Assembly (NCBI RefSeq): GCF_001667885.1
Contig: NZ_LZJW01000141.1
Coordinates: 18,268 to 82,267 of the forward strand
DNA: 64,000 nt
Reading direction: 5' to 3'
Origin: Mycobacterium scrofulaceum
GTDB lineage: Bacteria > Actinomycetota > Actinomycetes > Mycobacteriales > Mycobacteriaceae
The position numbers were made by a program, and so were the translations under genes. Each line of letters begins with the position of its first letter. Within the stretch, counting starts at the first letter, position 1. The notes beneath the pieces are model-generated. The model did no database searches and was not told where the DNA came from. It saw nothing but the letters and a program-made list of their open reading frames with translations. Below are positions 50,564 to 63,626 of this stretch, piece after piece.

Positions 50564-51544
50564 CTAGGCGTCTCCGTCGAACAGCCCCGTGACGGAGCCG
50601 TTTTCGAAGACGGCGCGAATGGTGCTGGCCAATAGCGGCGCGATGGACAAGACCGTGAGCTGGGGGAAACGCTTCTCTTCGCCGATCGGCAGGGTGTTGG
50701 TGACGATCACCTCGCGTGCGCCCGAGGCCGCCAGCCGCTCCGCGGCTGGGTCGGACAGCACGCCGTGGGTGGCCGCGATGATCACGTCACCGGCGCCCTC
50801 GTCGCGCAGCAGCTTGACCGCCCCGGCGATGGTGCCGCCGGTGTCGATCATGTCGTCGATCAGCACGCAGGTCCTGCCCTGCACCTCGCCGACGACGCGG
50901 TTGGACACCACCTGGTTGGGCACCCGCGGGTCGCGGGTCTTGTGGATGAAGGCCAGCGGGACGCCGCCCAGCGCGTCGGCCCACTTCTCGGCGATGCGCA
51001 CCCGGCCCGAATCGGGGGAGACGACCACCATGTTTCCGTCCGGGTAGTTGTCCCGGATGTACCCGGTCAGCAGGTTCTGCCCGCGCATGTGGTCGACCGG
51101 CCCGTCGAAGAATCCCTGGATCTGGTCGGTGTGCAGGTCTACGGTCACGATCCGGTCCGCGCCCGCGGTCTTGAGCAGGTCGGCGACCAGCCGCGCCGAG
51201 ATCGGTTCGCGGCCGCGATGCTTCTTGTCCTGCCGGGCGTACGGGTAGAACGGCATGACGGCGGTGATCCGCTTGGCGCTGCCCCGCTTGAGGGCGTCGA
51301 TCATGATCAGCTGTTCCATCAGCCAGTCGTTCACCGGCGCTGGGGCCGACTGCAGGACGAAGGCGTCGCACCCGCGGACCGACTCGTTGAACCGGACGAA
51401 AATCTCGCCGTTGGCGAATTCCCGCGCCGTCTGAGCGGTGACGTGGACGTCGAGCTCCTTTGCGACCTGCTCGGCCAACTCCGGGTGCGCGCGGCCGGAG
51501 AAGAGCATCAGGTTTTTGCGGTTGTCGGTCCAGTCGTGGCTCAA
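50564..51544 (-). CDS. prs: Ribose-phosphate pyrophosphokinase
   Basis: Makes PRPP from ribose 5-phosphate and ATP, 326 residues. NLMLFSGRAHPELAEQVA, FANGEIFVRF, MPFYPYARQDKKHRGREPIS (ATP and flexible loop), VDLHTDQIQGFF and the PRPP loop VLIDDMIDTGGTI are all present. TTG 51544 gives the same N-terminus (SHDWTDNRKNL) that I recall for Rv1017c. PRPP feeds nucleotides and, in mycobacteria, the arabinan precursor DPA. Follows glmU on the same strand by about 100 bases. Confidence 0.96.
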   Translation of the reverse strand: MSHDWTDNRKNLMLFSGRAHPELAEQVAKELDVHVTAQTAREFANGEIFVRFNESVRGCDAFVLQSAPAPVNDWLMEQLIMIDALKRGSAKRITAVMPFYPYARQDKKHRGREPISARLVADLLKTAGADRIVTVDLHTDQIQGFFDGPVDHMRGQNLLTGYIRDNYPDGNMVVVSPDSGRVRIAEKWADALGGVPLAFIHKTRDPRVPNQVVSNRVVGEVQGRTCVLIDDMIDTGGTIAGAVKLLRDEGAGDVIIAATHGVLSDPAAERLAASGAREVIVTNTLPIGEEKRFPQLTVLSIAPLLASTIRAVFENGSVTGLFDGDA

Positions 51545-51644
51545 CGCACTGCCCTCGCCGTTCGGATCGAAATTGGATGGCCAATCGTACGTAGCGAATG
51601 GTACGGAAATGCGGCCGGGTTACCAGATAGCAAAATCACAATGT

Positions 51645-53111
51645 CTATTCGGGCCCGGATGTGTCCTGGTCGGTCTTCGCCGCCTTTTCGGCCGCTTCGG
51701 CCGCGGCGCTGCCCGGCCGTTTGCGCTGCACCCAGCCCTCGATGTTGCGTTGCGGGCCGGCGGACACCGCCAGCGCGCCCGGCGGGATGTCGTCGCGCAC
51801 CACGGTTCCCGCTCCGGTGTACGCCCCGTCGCCGACCGTCACCGGGGCGACGAACATGGTGTCCGACCCGGTGCGCACGTGCGAGCCGATGGTGGTGCGG
51901 GCCTTGGATGTGCCGTCGTAGTTGACGAAGACGCTGGACGCTCCGATGTTGCTGTGTTCGCCGATGTCGGCATCGCCGACGTAGGTCAGGTGCGGAACCT
52001 TGGTGCCGGTGCCGATCGTGGAGTTCTTGGTCTCGACGAACGCGCCGAGCTTGCCGTCGTCGCCGAGCACCGTGCCGGGCCGCAGGTAGGTGAAGGGCCC
52101 GACCGTGGCGCCGGCACCGATGGACGACGACGTGCCGTGGGTCCGCACCACCGACGCGCCGTCACCGACGGTGACGTCGGTGAGCGTGGTGTCGGGGCCG
52201 ACGACGCAGTGGGCGCCCAGTCGCGTGCGGCCCAGCAGCTGGGTGCCGGGGTGGACGACGGTGTCCCGACCGATCGTGACGTCGACGTCGATCCAGGTGG
52301 TCGCCGGGTCGACCACCGTCACGCCGGCCATTTGGTGGGCGGCGACGATCCGGCGGTTGAGTTCGGCGCCCAATTGGGCCAGCTGCACCCGGTTGTTCAC
52401 CCCGGCCACCAGCGCGCTGTCGTCGACGTGCTGGGCGTGGATGGCCCGCCCGTCGCCGCGCAGGATGGAGATGACGTCGGTGAGGTACAGCTCCTGCTGA
52501 GCGTTGTTCGAGCTCAGCCGGCTCAGCGCGGAACGCAACGCCGCGACGTCGAAGGCGTAGACGCCGGCGTTGACCTCGCGGATCTCCCGCTGGGACGGCG
52601 TCGCGTCGGCGTGTTCCACGATCGCGGTGACCTCGTTGTCCTGGTTGCGCAGGATGCGGCCGTAGCCGGTGGGGTCGTCGAGCGTCGTGGTGAGCACCGT
52701 CGCGGCGGCCGATCCGGCGTTGTGCGTCGCGATCAGGTCGGCCAGCGTGTCGGAGTCCAGCAGCGGCGTGTCCCCGGAGGTGACGACGACCACGCCGGCG
52801 TAGTCCTCGGGCAGCGCGGACAGGCCGCATCCGACGGCGTGGCCGGTGCCGAGAGGCCGGTCCTGCAGGGCGACCTCGATGGCGCGCCCCAGGCCGTCGG
52901 CGGACTCGGCGACCAGCGGCGCGATGCGCTGATGGTCGTGACCGAGGACGACGACCAGGTGCTGCGGGGCGACCTTGGTGATCGCGTGCAGCAGGTGGGA
53001 CAGCATGCTGCGCCCGGCGATCGTGTGCAGCACCTTGGGGGTGTCCGACCGCATCCGGGTGCCGGGCCCGGCCGCGAGCACCACGACCGCGGTATCACCA
53101 CGAGACGCCAT
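51645..53111 (-). CDS. glmU: Bifunctional GlcN-1-P acetyltransferase / GlcNAc-1-P uridyltransferase
   Basis: Makes UDP-GlcNAc for peptidoglycan, 488 residues. The uridyltransferase half (1-240) has VVLAAGPGTRMRSDTPKV, where many homologues have Gly for the Pro. The left-handed beta-helix acetyltransferase half shows hexapeptide repeats and YDGTSKARTTIGSHV. The Pro/Glu-rich tail is also seen in Rv1018c. ATG 53111 follows GAGGAG at 5 bases; a TTG one codon earlier is less likely. Leads the unit with prs, arsC and lpqT. The tRNA-Gln gene is upstream on the same strand. Confidence 0.95.
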   Translation of the reverse strand: MASRGDTAVVVLAAGPGTRMRSDTPKVLHTIAGRSMLSHLLHAITKVAPQHLVVVLGHDHQRIAPLVAESADGLGRAIEVALQDRPLGTGHAVGCGLSALPEDYAGVVVVTSGDTPLLDSDTLADLIATHNAGSAAATVLTTTLDDPTGYGRILRNQDNEVTAIVEHADATPSQREIREVNAGVYAFDVAALRSALSRLSSNNAQQELYLTDVISILRGDGRAIHAQHVDDSALVAGVNNRVQLAQLGAELNRRIVAAHQMAGVTVVDPATTWIDVDVTIGRDTVVHPGTQLLGRTRLGAHCVVGPDTTLTDVTVGDGASVVRTHGTSSSIGAGATVGPFTYLRPGTVLGDDGKLGAFVETKNSTIGTGTKVPHLTYVGDADIGEHSNIGASSVFVNYDGTSKARTTIGSHVRTGSDTMFVAPVTVGDGAYTGAGTVVRDDIPPGALAVSAGPQRNIEGWVQRKRPGSAAAEAAEKAAKTDQDTSGPE

Positions 53112-53288
53112 CAACTCTCCTCACCCGGCTTGACCGTCGTCTCCTTGCGACGACACGCCGTCAAGCGTGGCACCACACCTGAGGTCGACGCAAAGACCAC
53201 TTCGATCCGACTCGCCGACCGGGGCGCCCGCGGACTGCAACCGCGCCGAATTCGTGCGGAGGCCCCGCGCTCGCCTCAGGGAGCAGAG

Positions 53289-53360
53289 CTCCGTCGCCAG
53301 GACTCGAACCTGAACTATCTGAACCAAAATCAGAGGTGCTGCCGATTACACCACGACGGA
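53289..53360 (-). tRNA. tRNA-Gln (anticodon TTG)
   Basis: The minus strand folds as a 72-base tRNA. The acceptor arms TCCGTCG and CGACGGA pair fully, with G as discriminator base. The D-arm region (GTGTAATCGGCAGCAC), the anticodon loop TTTTGGT with TTG, and the T-arm GGTTCGAGTCC are present. UUG reads CAA and CAG glutamine codons. No CCA is encoded. Confidence 0.93.
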
Positions 53361-53461
53361 TCGCAAAGCCAATCGGCCCGCGCCACCAAGAGACTTTAGA
53401 CGGTTCGCGGGCCGATCGCGGCGCCGAGGGAAAGACGGCCGGTTTGGCCCTGGCGAAGCTA

Positions 53462-53467
53462 TACGCT
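53462..53467 (+). promoter_or_regulatory. Candidate leaderless -10 of the Rv1019-type TetR gene
   Basis: TACGCT (TANNNT) ends 7 bases before GTG 53475, the layout of a leaderless mycobacterial promoter. The -35 region is not clear. Confidence 0.45.
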
Positions 53468-53474
53468 GATTGAC

Positions 53475-54122
53475 GTGGCTGTTCTCGACAAGGAGCCGGA
53501 CAAGGAGGCCCGCGCGCCGCGCGCCCGGATGACCGGTACCGAGCGCCGACAACAACTCATCGGCATCGCGCGCTCGCTGTTCGCCGAGCGCGGCTACGAG
53601 GGGACCTCGATCGAAGAGATCGCGTTGCGCGCCAACGTGTCCAAGCCGGTCGTCTACGAACACTTCGGCGGCAAGGAAGGGCTGTATGCCGTCGTCGTCG
53701 ACCGTGAGATGTCGGCGCTGCTGGACGGCATCACCTCGTCGCTGACCAACAACCGGTCCCGGGTCCGGGTCGAGCGCGTCGCCCTGGCGTTGCTGACGTA
53801 CGTCGAGGAGCGCACCGACGGCTTCCGCATCATGATCCGCGACTCACCGGCCGCGATCAGCTCGGGCACCTACTCCAGCCTGCTCAACGACGCCGTCAAC
53901 CAGGTCAGCTCGATCCTGGCCGGCGACTTCGCCCGCCGCGGCCTGGATCCGGAGCTGGCGCCGCTCTACGCGCAGGCGCTGGTGGGCTCGGTGTCGATGA
54001 CGGCGCAGTGGTGGCTGGACACCCGGGAGCCCAAGAAGGAAGTGGTCGCCGCGCACCTGGTCAACCTGATGTGGAACGGGCTGACCCATCTGGAGGCCGA
54101 TCCCCGGCTGCAAGACAGCTGA
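53475..54122 (+). CDS. TetR-family regulator (Rv1019 type)
   Basis: Regulator of 215 residues. An acidic/basic N-terminal tail precedes the helix-turn-helix (about 20-66: RRQQLIGIARSLFAERGYEGT to SKPVVYEHFGGKEGLYA). The ligand domain follows (residues 75-205). It lies upstream of mfd and mazG as Rv1019 does; Rv1019 is reported to control its own operon. GTG 53475 matches a -10 hexamer 7 bases upstream. A GC hairpin (54142-54159) follows, and mfd seems to have its own -10. Confidence 0.88.
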   Translation: MAVLDKEPDKEARAPRARMTGTERRQQLIGIARSLFAERGYEGTSIEEIALRANVSKPVVYEHFGGKEGLYAVVVDREMSALLDGITSSLTNNRSRVRVERVALALLTYVEERTDGFRIMIRDSPAAISSGTYSSLLNDAVNQVSSILAGDFARRGLDPELAPLYAQALVGSVSMTAQWWLDTREPKKEVVAAHLVNLMWNGLTHLEADPRLQDS

Positions 54123-54281
54123 TGCCGATGGTGCACCGGCCGCTTGCGCGAGCGTAAGCCCACTGCGAGATCTGGCTGGATTTTTCGCAGCGTGGTTACG
54201 CTCGGCGACTTGCCGTGGGGTGCGTCTTCCTTACGAACCCTTGACGGCACCGGGCTCAATATTGACGAATCTTGGCGCCCC

Positions 54282-54287
54282 TAGAAT
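54282..54287 (+). promoter_or_regulatory. Candidate -10 of mfd
   Basis: TAGAAT lies 9 bases before ATG 54297, giving an almost leaderless message. TTGACG at 54262-54267 is present, but with a short 14-base spacer. Confidence 0.4.
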
Positions 54288-54296
54288 GGATTCATC

Positions 54297-57952
<3,656 letters not shown>

Positions 57953-57956
<4 letters not shown>

Positions 57957-58945
57957 CTTCCATCGTCGTCTTGTTCGACCCCCGCCGCCCCTCGCTGGTC
58001 CCCGTGGAAGCGATCGAGCATCTCAGCGGCGAGGTGCAGTACACCGAGGAGATGCCCGTCGCGGTGCCGTGGTCGCTGCCGGCGGCGCGTCCGGTGCATG
58101 CCGGGGACCCCGACGATCCGGCACCGGTCCTGCTGTCCTCCGACCCCGACCATCCCGCCGTCACGGCCCGGTTGGCGGCGGGGGCCCGGCTGATCTCGGC
58201 GCCGGACACCCCGCGCGGCGAACGACTGGTCGACGCCGTGGCGATGATGGACAAACTGCGCACCGCCGGACCCTGGGAGAGCGAGCAAACCCACGACTCG
58301 TTGCGCCGATTCCTGCTCGAGGAGACCTACGAACTGTTGGACGCGGTTCGCAGTGGCAGCGCGGAGGCGCTGCGCGAAGAACTCGGTGACGTGTTGCTGC
58401 AGGTGCTCTTTCATGCGCGCATCGCCGAGGACGCGCCGCAGCTTCCCTTCACCATCGACGACGTCGCGGCCACGCTGATGCGGAAGCTGGGCAATCGGGT
58501 GCCGGGTGTGCTTGCGGGCCAAACCATTTCACTTGAAGAGCAGTTGGCCCAGTGGGAGGAGCGCAAGGCCGCCGAAAAGCCCCGGAAATCGGTGATGGAC
58601 GACGTGCATACCGGGCAGCCGGCATTGGCGCTGGCGCAGAAGGTGATTCAGCGTGCCGAGAAGGCCGGCCTGCCCGCCGACCTCGTACCCGCCGACATCA
58701 CCTCCATCTCGGTGTCGGCCGACGGTGACGCGGAAGGTGCGCTGCGCTCGGCGGTTCTGGAGTTCGTCGACACGGTCCGGGTGGTCGAACGGGCCATCGC
58801 CGCGGCGCGCCGCGGCGGCGGCGTCCCGGAGGAGTTCGACGTGGCGCCCCTCGGGGAGGTCACCGAAGAGGAGTGGCGGGAGCACTGGCCATCGGACGCG
58901 CCGCGCGGTGTTGCCGCGGCGGACGACGCGGCCGAGGGCGTCTGA
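57953..58945 (+). CDS. mazG: Nucleoside triphosphate pyrophosphohydrolase MazG
   Basis: House-cleaning NTP pyrophosphohydrolase of 330 residues. The catalytic MazG domain lies near 105-185, with RFLLEETYELLDAV and REELGDVLLQVLFHA holding the metal-binding glutamates and aspartate. The N-terminal 90 residues are an actinobacterial extension, and the C-terminal part is a partial second repeat. ATG 57953 overlaps the mfd stop, so translation is coupled. Counterpart of Rv1021. It hydrolyses oxidised or non-standard nucleotides. Confidence 0.93.
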
Positions 58946-59084
58946 CCGCGAAAGCTGCTTCAGCTAACCGATAATTAACCGAAATCCTGCGCCGGGAGCC
59001 CCGACGCGACCGGGCAACTCCGGAACACATGGGACGATGGTTGTGCGAAGTTGGTGCAGGGGAGTTGAGGGAGCTTTAACCAGC

Positions 59085-59816
59085 ATGGTGTCGCCGAGGC
59101 GTTGGTTGCGCGCGGCTGCCGTGATCGGCGCGACCGCGATGCTGATGGCCTCCAGCTGCACGTGGCAGCTCAGCCTCTTCATCCCGGAGGGCGTGCCGCC
59201 GCCCGCGGGCGCTCCGGTGCCGCCGGTGGACACCCATGCCAGCGGCCGCCCCGCGGACCAGCTGCGGGCCTGGGCCGAACAGCGGTCGGCGACGCTCGAG
59301 ATTCCCGTGATCGCGCTGGAGGCGTACGCGTACGCGGCGCGGGTCGCCGAGGTCGAAAACCCCAAGTGCCATATCGCGTGGACCACCCTGGCGGGCATCG
59401 GGCAGGTCGAGAGCCATCACGGCACCTACCGCGGCGCCCGGCTGGCGCCCAACGGGGATGTGAGCCCGCCGATCCGCGGTGTCCGGCTGGACGGCAGCGG
59501 CGGCACCCTGCGCATCGTCGACAGCGAGGAACAGGTGACCGACGACGACGGCGTGGTGCGGGCCATGGGGCCGATGCAGTTCATCCCCGAGACCTGGCGG
59601 TTGTACGGTGTCGACGCCCACAACGACGGCCGCGTCAGCCCGGACAACATCGACGACGCGGCGCTCGCGGCGGCGGGCTATCTGTGCTGGCGGGGAAAGG
59701 ATCTGGGGACTCCGCGCGGCTGGATCACCGCGCTGCGGGCCTACAACAATTCGGGCGTCTACGCGCGTGCGGTGCGCGACTGGGCGACCGCTTATGCGGC
59801 GGGTCACCCGCTGTAG
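59085..59816 (+). CDS. lpqU: Lytic transglycosylase-like lipoprotein LpqU
   Basis: Exported lipoprotein of 243 residues. The signal peptide (RRWLRAAAVIGATAMLMASSC) ends in a lipobox cysteine near 22. The SLT-type domain has the likely catalytic glutamate in LAGIGQVESHHGTY, and AMGPMQFIPETW and ALRAYNNS follow, as in MltB-like enzymes. It probably cleaves peptidoglycan glycan strands. ATG 59085 is preferred to the upstream in-frame ATG 59037 because the signal peptide begins there. Counterpart of Rv1022, just before eno. Confidence 0.9.
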   Translation: MVSPRRWLRAAAVIGATAMLMASSCTWQLSLFIPEGVPPPAGAPVPPVDTHASGRPADQLRAWAEQRSATLEIPVIALEAYAYAARVAEVENPKCHIAWTTLAGIGQVESHHGTYRGARLAPNGDVSPPIRGVRLDGSGGTLRIVDSEEQVTDDDGVVRAMGPMQFIPETWRLYGVDAHNDGRVSPDNIDDAALAAAGYLCWRGKDLGTPRGWITALRAYNNSGVYARAVRDWATAYAAGHPL

Positions 59817-59885
59817 CAGGATGTAGCAGGCTTTACTAACGGCGGCCCGAGGCCGGCACCAGCTAGGAACACAAGGAGAAACTCA

Positions 59886-61175
59886 GTGCCGATTATCGAG
59901 CAGGTCGGGGCCCGCGAGATCCTCGATTCCCGCGGCAACCCGACGGTCGAGGTCGAGATCGCCCTGATCGATGGGACGTTTGCCCGCGCGGCGGTGCCGT
60001 CCGGGGCGTCGACCGGCGAGCACGAGGCCGTCGAGTTGCGCGACGGCGGTGAGCGGTACGGCGGCAAGGGCGTGCACAAGGCCGTGCAGGCCGTCCTGGA
60101 CGAGATCGGCCCGGCGGTGATCGGGCTCAACGCCGACGATCAGCGGTTGGTGGACCAGGCGCTGGTCGACCTCGACGGCACCCCCGACAAGTCCCGGCTG
60201 GGCGGCAACGCGATCCTCGGTGTGTCGCTGGCGGTCGCCAAGGCCGCCGCCGATTCCGCCGAGCTCCCGCTGTTCCGCTACATCGGGGGGCCGAACGCGC
60301 ACATCCTCCCGGTGCCGATGATGAACATCCTCAACGGCGGCGCGCACGCCGACACCGCGGTCGACATCCAGGAATTCATGGTGGCCCCGATCGGCGCCCC
60401 GAGCTTCAGCGATGCGCTGCGCTGGGGCGCCGAGGTGTACCACTCGCTCAAGTCGGTGCTGAAGAAGCAGGGCCTGAGCACCGGCCTGGGCGACGAGGGC
60501 GGTTTCGCGCCCGACGTGGCCGGCACCACCGCGGCGCTGGACCTGATCGGCAGCGCCATCGAGTCGGCCGGGTTCAAGCTCGGCGTCGACGTGGCGCTGG
60601 CCCTGGACGCGGCGGCCACCGAGTTCTATACCGACGGCACCGGATACGCCTTCGAGGGCAGCACCCGCACCGCCGAGCAGATGGCGGAGTTCTACGCCGG
60701 GCTGCTCGGTTCGTACCCGCTGGTGTCCATCGAAGACCCGCTCTCCGAAGACGACTGGGAGGGCTGGGCGGCCCTGACCACGTCGATCGGTGACCGGGTG
60801 CAGATCGTCGGCGACGACATCTTCGTCACCAATCCCGAACGCCTCGAGGAGGGCATCGAGAAGGGCGTCGCAAACGCGTTGCTGGTCAAGGTGAATCAGA
60901 TCGGCACGCTGACCGAGACGCTCGACGCCGTCGCGCTCGCCCACCACAGCGGGTACCGCACGATGATGAGCCACCGCAGCGGCGAGACGGAGGACACCAC
61001 GATCGCCGACCTCGCGGTGGCCGTCGGCAGCGGGCAGATCAAGACCGGCGCCCCGGCCCGCAGCGAGCGCGTCGCCAAGTACAACCAGCTGCTGCGGATC
61101 GAGGAGGCGTTGGGGGACGCCGCCCGGTACGCCGGCGATCTGGCCTTCCCGCGCTACGCGCCGGAGGCCAAATAG
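59886..61175 (+). CDS. eno: Enolase
   Basis: Glycolytic enzyme that interconverts 2-phosphoglycerate and PEP, 429 residues. SGASTGEHEAVELRDG, LSTGLGDEGGFAPD (catalytic Glu), the metal Asp/Glu pattern in SIEDPLSEDDWEG and GDDIFVTN, KVNQIGTL (catalytic Lys) and the signature region SHRSGETEDT are all intact. GTG 59886 has AAGGAG at 9 bases. One base separates it from the FtsB-like gene. Confidence 0.97.
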   Translation: MPIIEQVGAREILDSRGNPTVEVEIALIDGTFARAAVPSGASTGEHEAVELRDGGERYGGKGVHKAVQAVLDEIGPAVIGLNADDQRLVDQALVDLDGTPDKSRLGGNAILGVSLAVAKAAADSAELPLFRYIGGPNAHILPVPMMNILNGGAHADTAVDIQEFMVAPIGAPSFSDALRWGAEVYHSLKSVLKKQGLSTGLGDEGGFAPDVAGTTAALDLIGSAIESAGFKLGVDVALALDAAATEFYTDGTGYAFEGSTRTAEQMAEFYAGLLGSYPLVSIEDPLSEDDWEGWAALTTSIGDRVQIVGDDIFVTNPERLEEGIEKGVANALLVKVNQIGTLTETLDAVALAHHSGYRTMMSHRSGETEDTTIADLAVAVGSGQIKTGAPARSERVAKYNQLLRIEEALGDAARYAGDLAFPRYAPEAK

Positions 61176-61176
61176 C

Positions 61177-61842
61177 TTGCCCGCCAAGCCGGATCCGAAA
61201 CGGCGCTCCCCGGCATCGCGTCCGGGGAAGGCCGGTGATCCGGTTCGGCGCCGCCGCACGGCCAAGCCGTCTTCCAAGCCGTCCGTCACCGCGAAGCAGG
61301 CCAGCCCCCGGACGGTTTTCGAGCATGTCGTCGAGCCCATCAAGCGCCAGGCCGCGGAGTCGGTCGAACAGCGGTCCGAGCAACGGCTCGGTTTCACCGC
61401 TCGGCGGGCGGCGGTGCTGGCGGCGGTCGTCTGCGTGTTGACACTGACCATCGCCGGCCCGGTACGCACCTATTTCGCCCAGCGCACCGAGATGAATCAG
61501 TTGACCGCAAGCGAAGCCGCGCTGCGCCGCCAGATCGCCGACCTCGAGCAGAGGAAGGCCAAACTCGGTGACCCGGCCTACATCGCGGCGCAGGCCCGCG
61601 AGCGGCTCGGCTTCGTGAAGCCGGGCGACATCCCGTTCCAGGTGCAGCTTCCGCCGACGGCGGCGACCCCCACCGAGCCGGGGGGGCAGGGGGCGAAACC
61701 CGCCAGCACCGATCCCTGGTACACGTCGCTGTGGCACACCATCGCCGACGCGCCGCACCTGCCGCCGGCCAACGTGCCGCCGCCCGAACCGGGCCCCGCC
61801 GGCGCTGTTCCGCCGCCGAGCCCTACGGCGCCCGGTGGTTGA
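61177..61842 (+). CDS. FtsB/DivIC-type septum formation initiator
   Basis: Bitopic membrane protein of 221 residues. A long basic cytoplasmic tail (1-80) leads to one membrane helix (about 85-105, AAVLAAVVCVLTLTIAGPV). A coiled coil (about 110-130, LTASEAALRRQIADLEQRKAKL) and the family motif YIAAQARERLGFVKPGD follow, then a Pro-rich outer tail. It is the Rv1024 counterpart and should join FtsL and FtsQ in the divisome. TTG 61177 is used; it follows eno after one base and overlaps the DUF501 gene by 8 bases. Confidence 0.9.
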   Translation: MPAKPDPKRRSPASRPGKAGDPVRRRRTAKPSSKPSVTAKQASPRTVFEHVVEPIKRQAAESVEQRSEQRLGFTARRAAVLAAVVCVLTLTIAGPVRTYFAQRTEMNQLTASEAALRRQIADLEQRKAKLGDPAYIAAQARERLGFVKPGDIPFQVQLPPTAATPTEPGGQGAKPASTDPWYTSLWHTIADAPHLPPANVPPPEPGPAGAVPPPSPTAPGG

Positions 61843-62323
61843 TCGTGCCGACCTGGAGGCCGTGGCGCGTCAGCTCGGGCGTGAGCCAAGAGGCGTGCTC
61901 GAGATCGCGTATCGCTGCCCCAACGGCGAGCCCGGTGTCGTGAAGACCGCACCCAAACTTCCTGACGGCACACCGTTTCCGACGTTGTACTACCTGACGC
62001 ATCCGGTGCTCACCGCGGCCGCGAGCAGGCTGGAGACGACCGGGTTGATGCGCGAGATGTCCGAGCGGCTGCGAAGTGACCCGGAATTGGCGGCCGCGTA
62101 TCGGCGGGCGCACGAATCGTACTTGGCCGAACGGGATGCGATCGAGCCATTGGGGACGACGTTTTCCGGTGGCGGGATGCCGGACCGGGTCAAGTGCCTG
62201 CACGTGCTGATCGCGCACTCGCTGGCCAAGGGGCCGGGCTGCAACCCGCTCGGTGACGAGGCGCTCGCGATCCTGGCCCCCGAGCCCGCCATGGCCGGCA
62301 TCCTGGTGGCGGATCTGTGGTGA
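61835..62323 (+). CDS. DUF501 protein
   Basis: Small cytoplasmic protein of 162 residues of the DUF501 family (Rv1025 counterpart), function unknown. GVLEIAYRCPNGEPGVVKTAP, TLYYLTHP and CLHVLIAHSLAKGPGCNPLGDEAL are the conserved blocks. The last has His and Cys residues that may bind metal. It is nearly always found between the FtsB-like gene and ppx in actinobacteria. GTG 61835 overlaps the upstream gene; the stop overlaps ppx by GTGA. Confidence 0.9.
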   Translation: MVDRADLEAVARQLGREPRGVLEIAYRCPNGEPGVVKTAPKLPDGTPFPTLYYLTHPVLTAAASRLETTGLMREMSERLRSDPELAAAYRRAHESYLAERDAIEPLGTTFSGGGMPDRVKCLHVLIAHSLAKGPGCNPLGDEALAILAPEPAMAGILVADLW

Positions 62324-63261
62324 GCAGGCTCGGCGGAATCGACTGCGGGACAAACTCGATCCGGTTGCTGATCGCCGATGTGCGCGACGGCCGACTGCGC
62401 GACGTGCACCGCGAGACGCGGATCGTGCGGCTGGGTCAGGGGGTCGACGCGACGGGGGAGTTCGCGCCGGAGGCGATTGCCCGGACGCGCGCTGCGCTCG
62501 CCGATTACGCCGCGCTGCTGCAGCGGCACGGTGTCGAGCGGGTGCGGATGGTGGCGACGTCGGCGGCCCGCGACGTCGCCAATCGGGACGTCTTCTTCGC
62601 GATGACGGCCGACGTGCTGGGCGCCGTGGTGCCGGGCGCGGTCGCCGAGGTGATCACAGGCGCCGAGGAGGCCGCGCTTTCATTCCGCGGGGCCGTCGGC
62701 GAATTGGACCCTGCCTCAGGTCCTTTCGTCGTTGTCGATCTGGGCGGCGGCTCCACCGAGATCGTGCTCGGCGCGGACACCGTGGCGGCGAGCTACTCGG
62801 CCGACATCGGCTGCGTCCGGCTGACCGAACGCTGCCTGCACTCGGATCCACCGACACCCGACGAGGTGGCGGCGGCCCGTGCGGTGGTGCGCGAGCGGCT
62901 CGACGTCGCGCTGGGCGTGGTGCCCGTCGAGAGGGCGCGAACCTGGGTAGGGCTGGCCGGGACGATGACGACGCTGTCCGCGCTGGCCCAGAACATGACG
63001 ACGTATGATTCTGCGGCCATTCATCTTTCGCGCGTTTCGGGCCGAGACCTGCTGGCGGTGTGCGAGCGACTGATCGCCATGCCGCGCTCCGAGCGCGCTG
63101 CTTTGGGGCCGATGCACGAGGGGCGCGCCGACGTGATCGGCGGCGGCGCGATCGTAGTCGAGGAGTTGGCGCGCGAGCTGCGCGCCCGCGCCGGCATCGA
63201 CGAACTGACGGTCAGCGAGCACGACATCCTGGACGGCATCGTGCTGTCGATCGCCGGGTGA
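62320..63261 (+). CDS. ppx: Exopolyphosphatase/guanosine pentaphosphate phosphatase (Ppx/GppA)
   Basis: Actin-like-fold phosphatase of 313 residues without the extra C-terminal domains of long Ppx enzymes. GIDCGTNSIRLLI is the phosphate-1 loop, TGAEEAALSFRGA holds the catalytic glutamate, VVDLGGGSTEIVL is the phosphate-2 loop and GLAGTMTTLSAL follows. It corresponds to Rv1026, an exopolyphosphatase type protein. GTG 62320 overlaps the DUF501 stop; GTG 62317 is one codon earlier. The tandem repeat array begins at the base after its stop codon. Confidence 0.92.
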   Translation: MSRLGGIDCGTNSIRLLIADVRDGRLRDVHRETRIVRLGQGVDATGEFAPEAIARTRAALADYAALLQRHGVERVRMVATSAARDVANRDVFFAMTADVLGAVVPGAVAEVITGAEEAALSFRGAVGELDPASGPFVVVDLGGGSTEIVLGADTVAASYSADIGCVRLTERCLHSDPPTPDEVAAARAVVRERLDVALGVVPVERARTWVGLAGTMTTLSALAQNMTTYDSAAIHLSRVSGRDLLAVCERLIAMPRSERAALGPMHEGRADVIGGGAIVVEELARELRARAGIDELTVSEHDILDGIVLSIAG

Positions 63262-63593
63262 GTCACAGGGGCCACAGGCGTCTCCGTTCCGGAGGAAGCG
63301 CCGATCTGCCCGCCTCATAGCGACAACGGAGCGGGCCTGCGCGTGGTACGTCACAGGGGCCACAGGCGTCTCCGTTCCGGAGGAAGCGCCGATCTGCCCA
63401 CCTCATAGCGACAACGGAGCAGGCCTGCGCGTGGTACGTCACAGGGGCCACAGGCGTCTCCGTTCCGGAGGAAGCGCCGATCTGCCCGCCTCCTAGCGAC
63501 AACGGAGCAGGCCTGCGCGTGGTACGTCACAGGGGCCACAGGCGTCTTCGTCCCGGAGGAAGCGCCGATCTGCCCGCCTCCTAGCGACAACGG
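63262..63593 (+). repeat. 88-bp tandem repeat array (3 full units and a 68-bp part)
   Basis: Units begin GTCACAGGGGCCACAGGCGT at 63262, 63350, 63438 and 63526. The first three are exactly 88 bp; the fourth stops after about 68 bp. Units differ by a few bases (for example CTCATAGC in units 1-2 and CTCCTAGC in 3-4). The array starts directly after the ppx stop and leads up to a small gene. Unit length is not a multiple of three, so it is unlikely to be coding. I cannot match it to a named mycobacterial repeat. Confidence 0.92.
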
Positions 63594-63626
63594 CGGAATG
63601 TCATACCGGCATGCGATCGTGCGACG

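Noticed and set aside
51438..53399. Plus-strand frame of 653 codons opposite glmU
   Set aside because: Antisense to glmU and running through the tRNA-Gln gene; composition of a shadow frame.
63262..63593. CRISPR array
   Set aside because: Units are contiguous 88-bp copies without unique spacers, and no cas gene is present.
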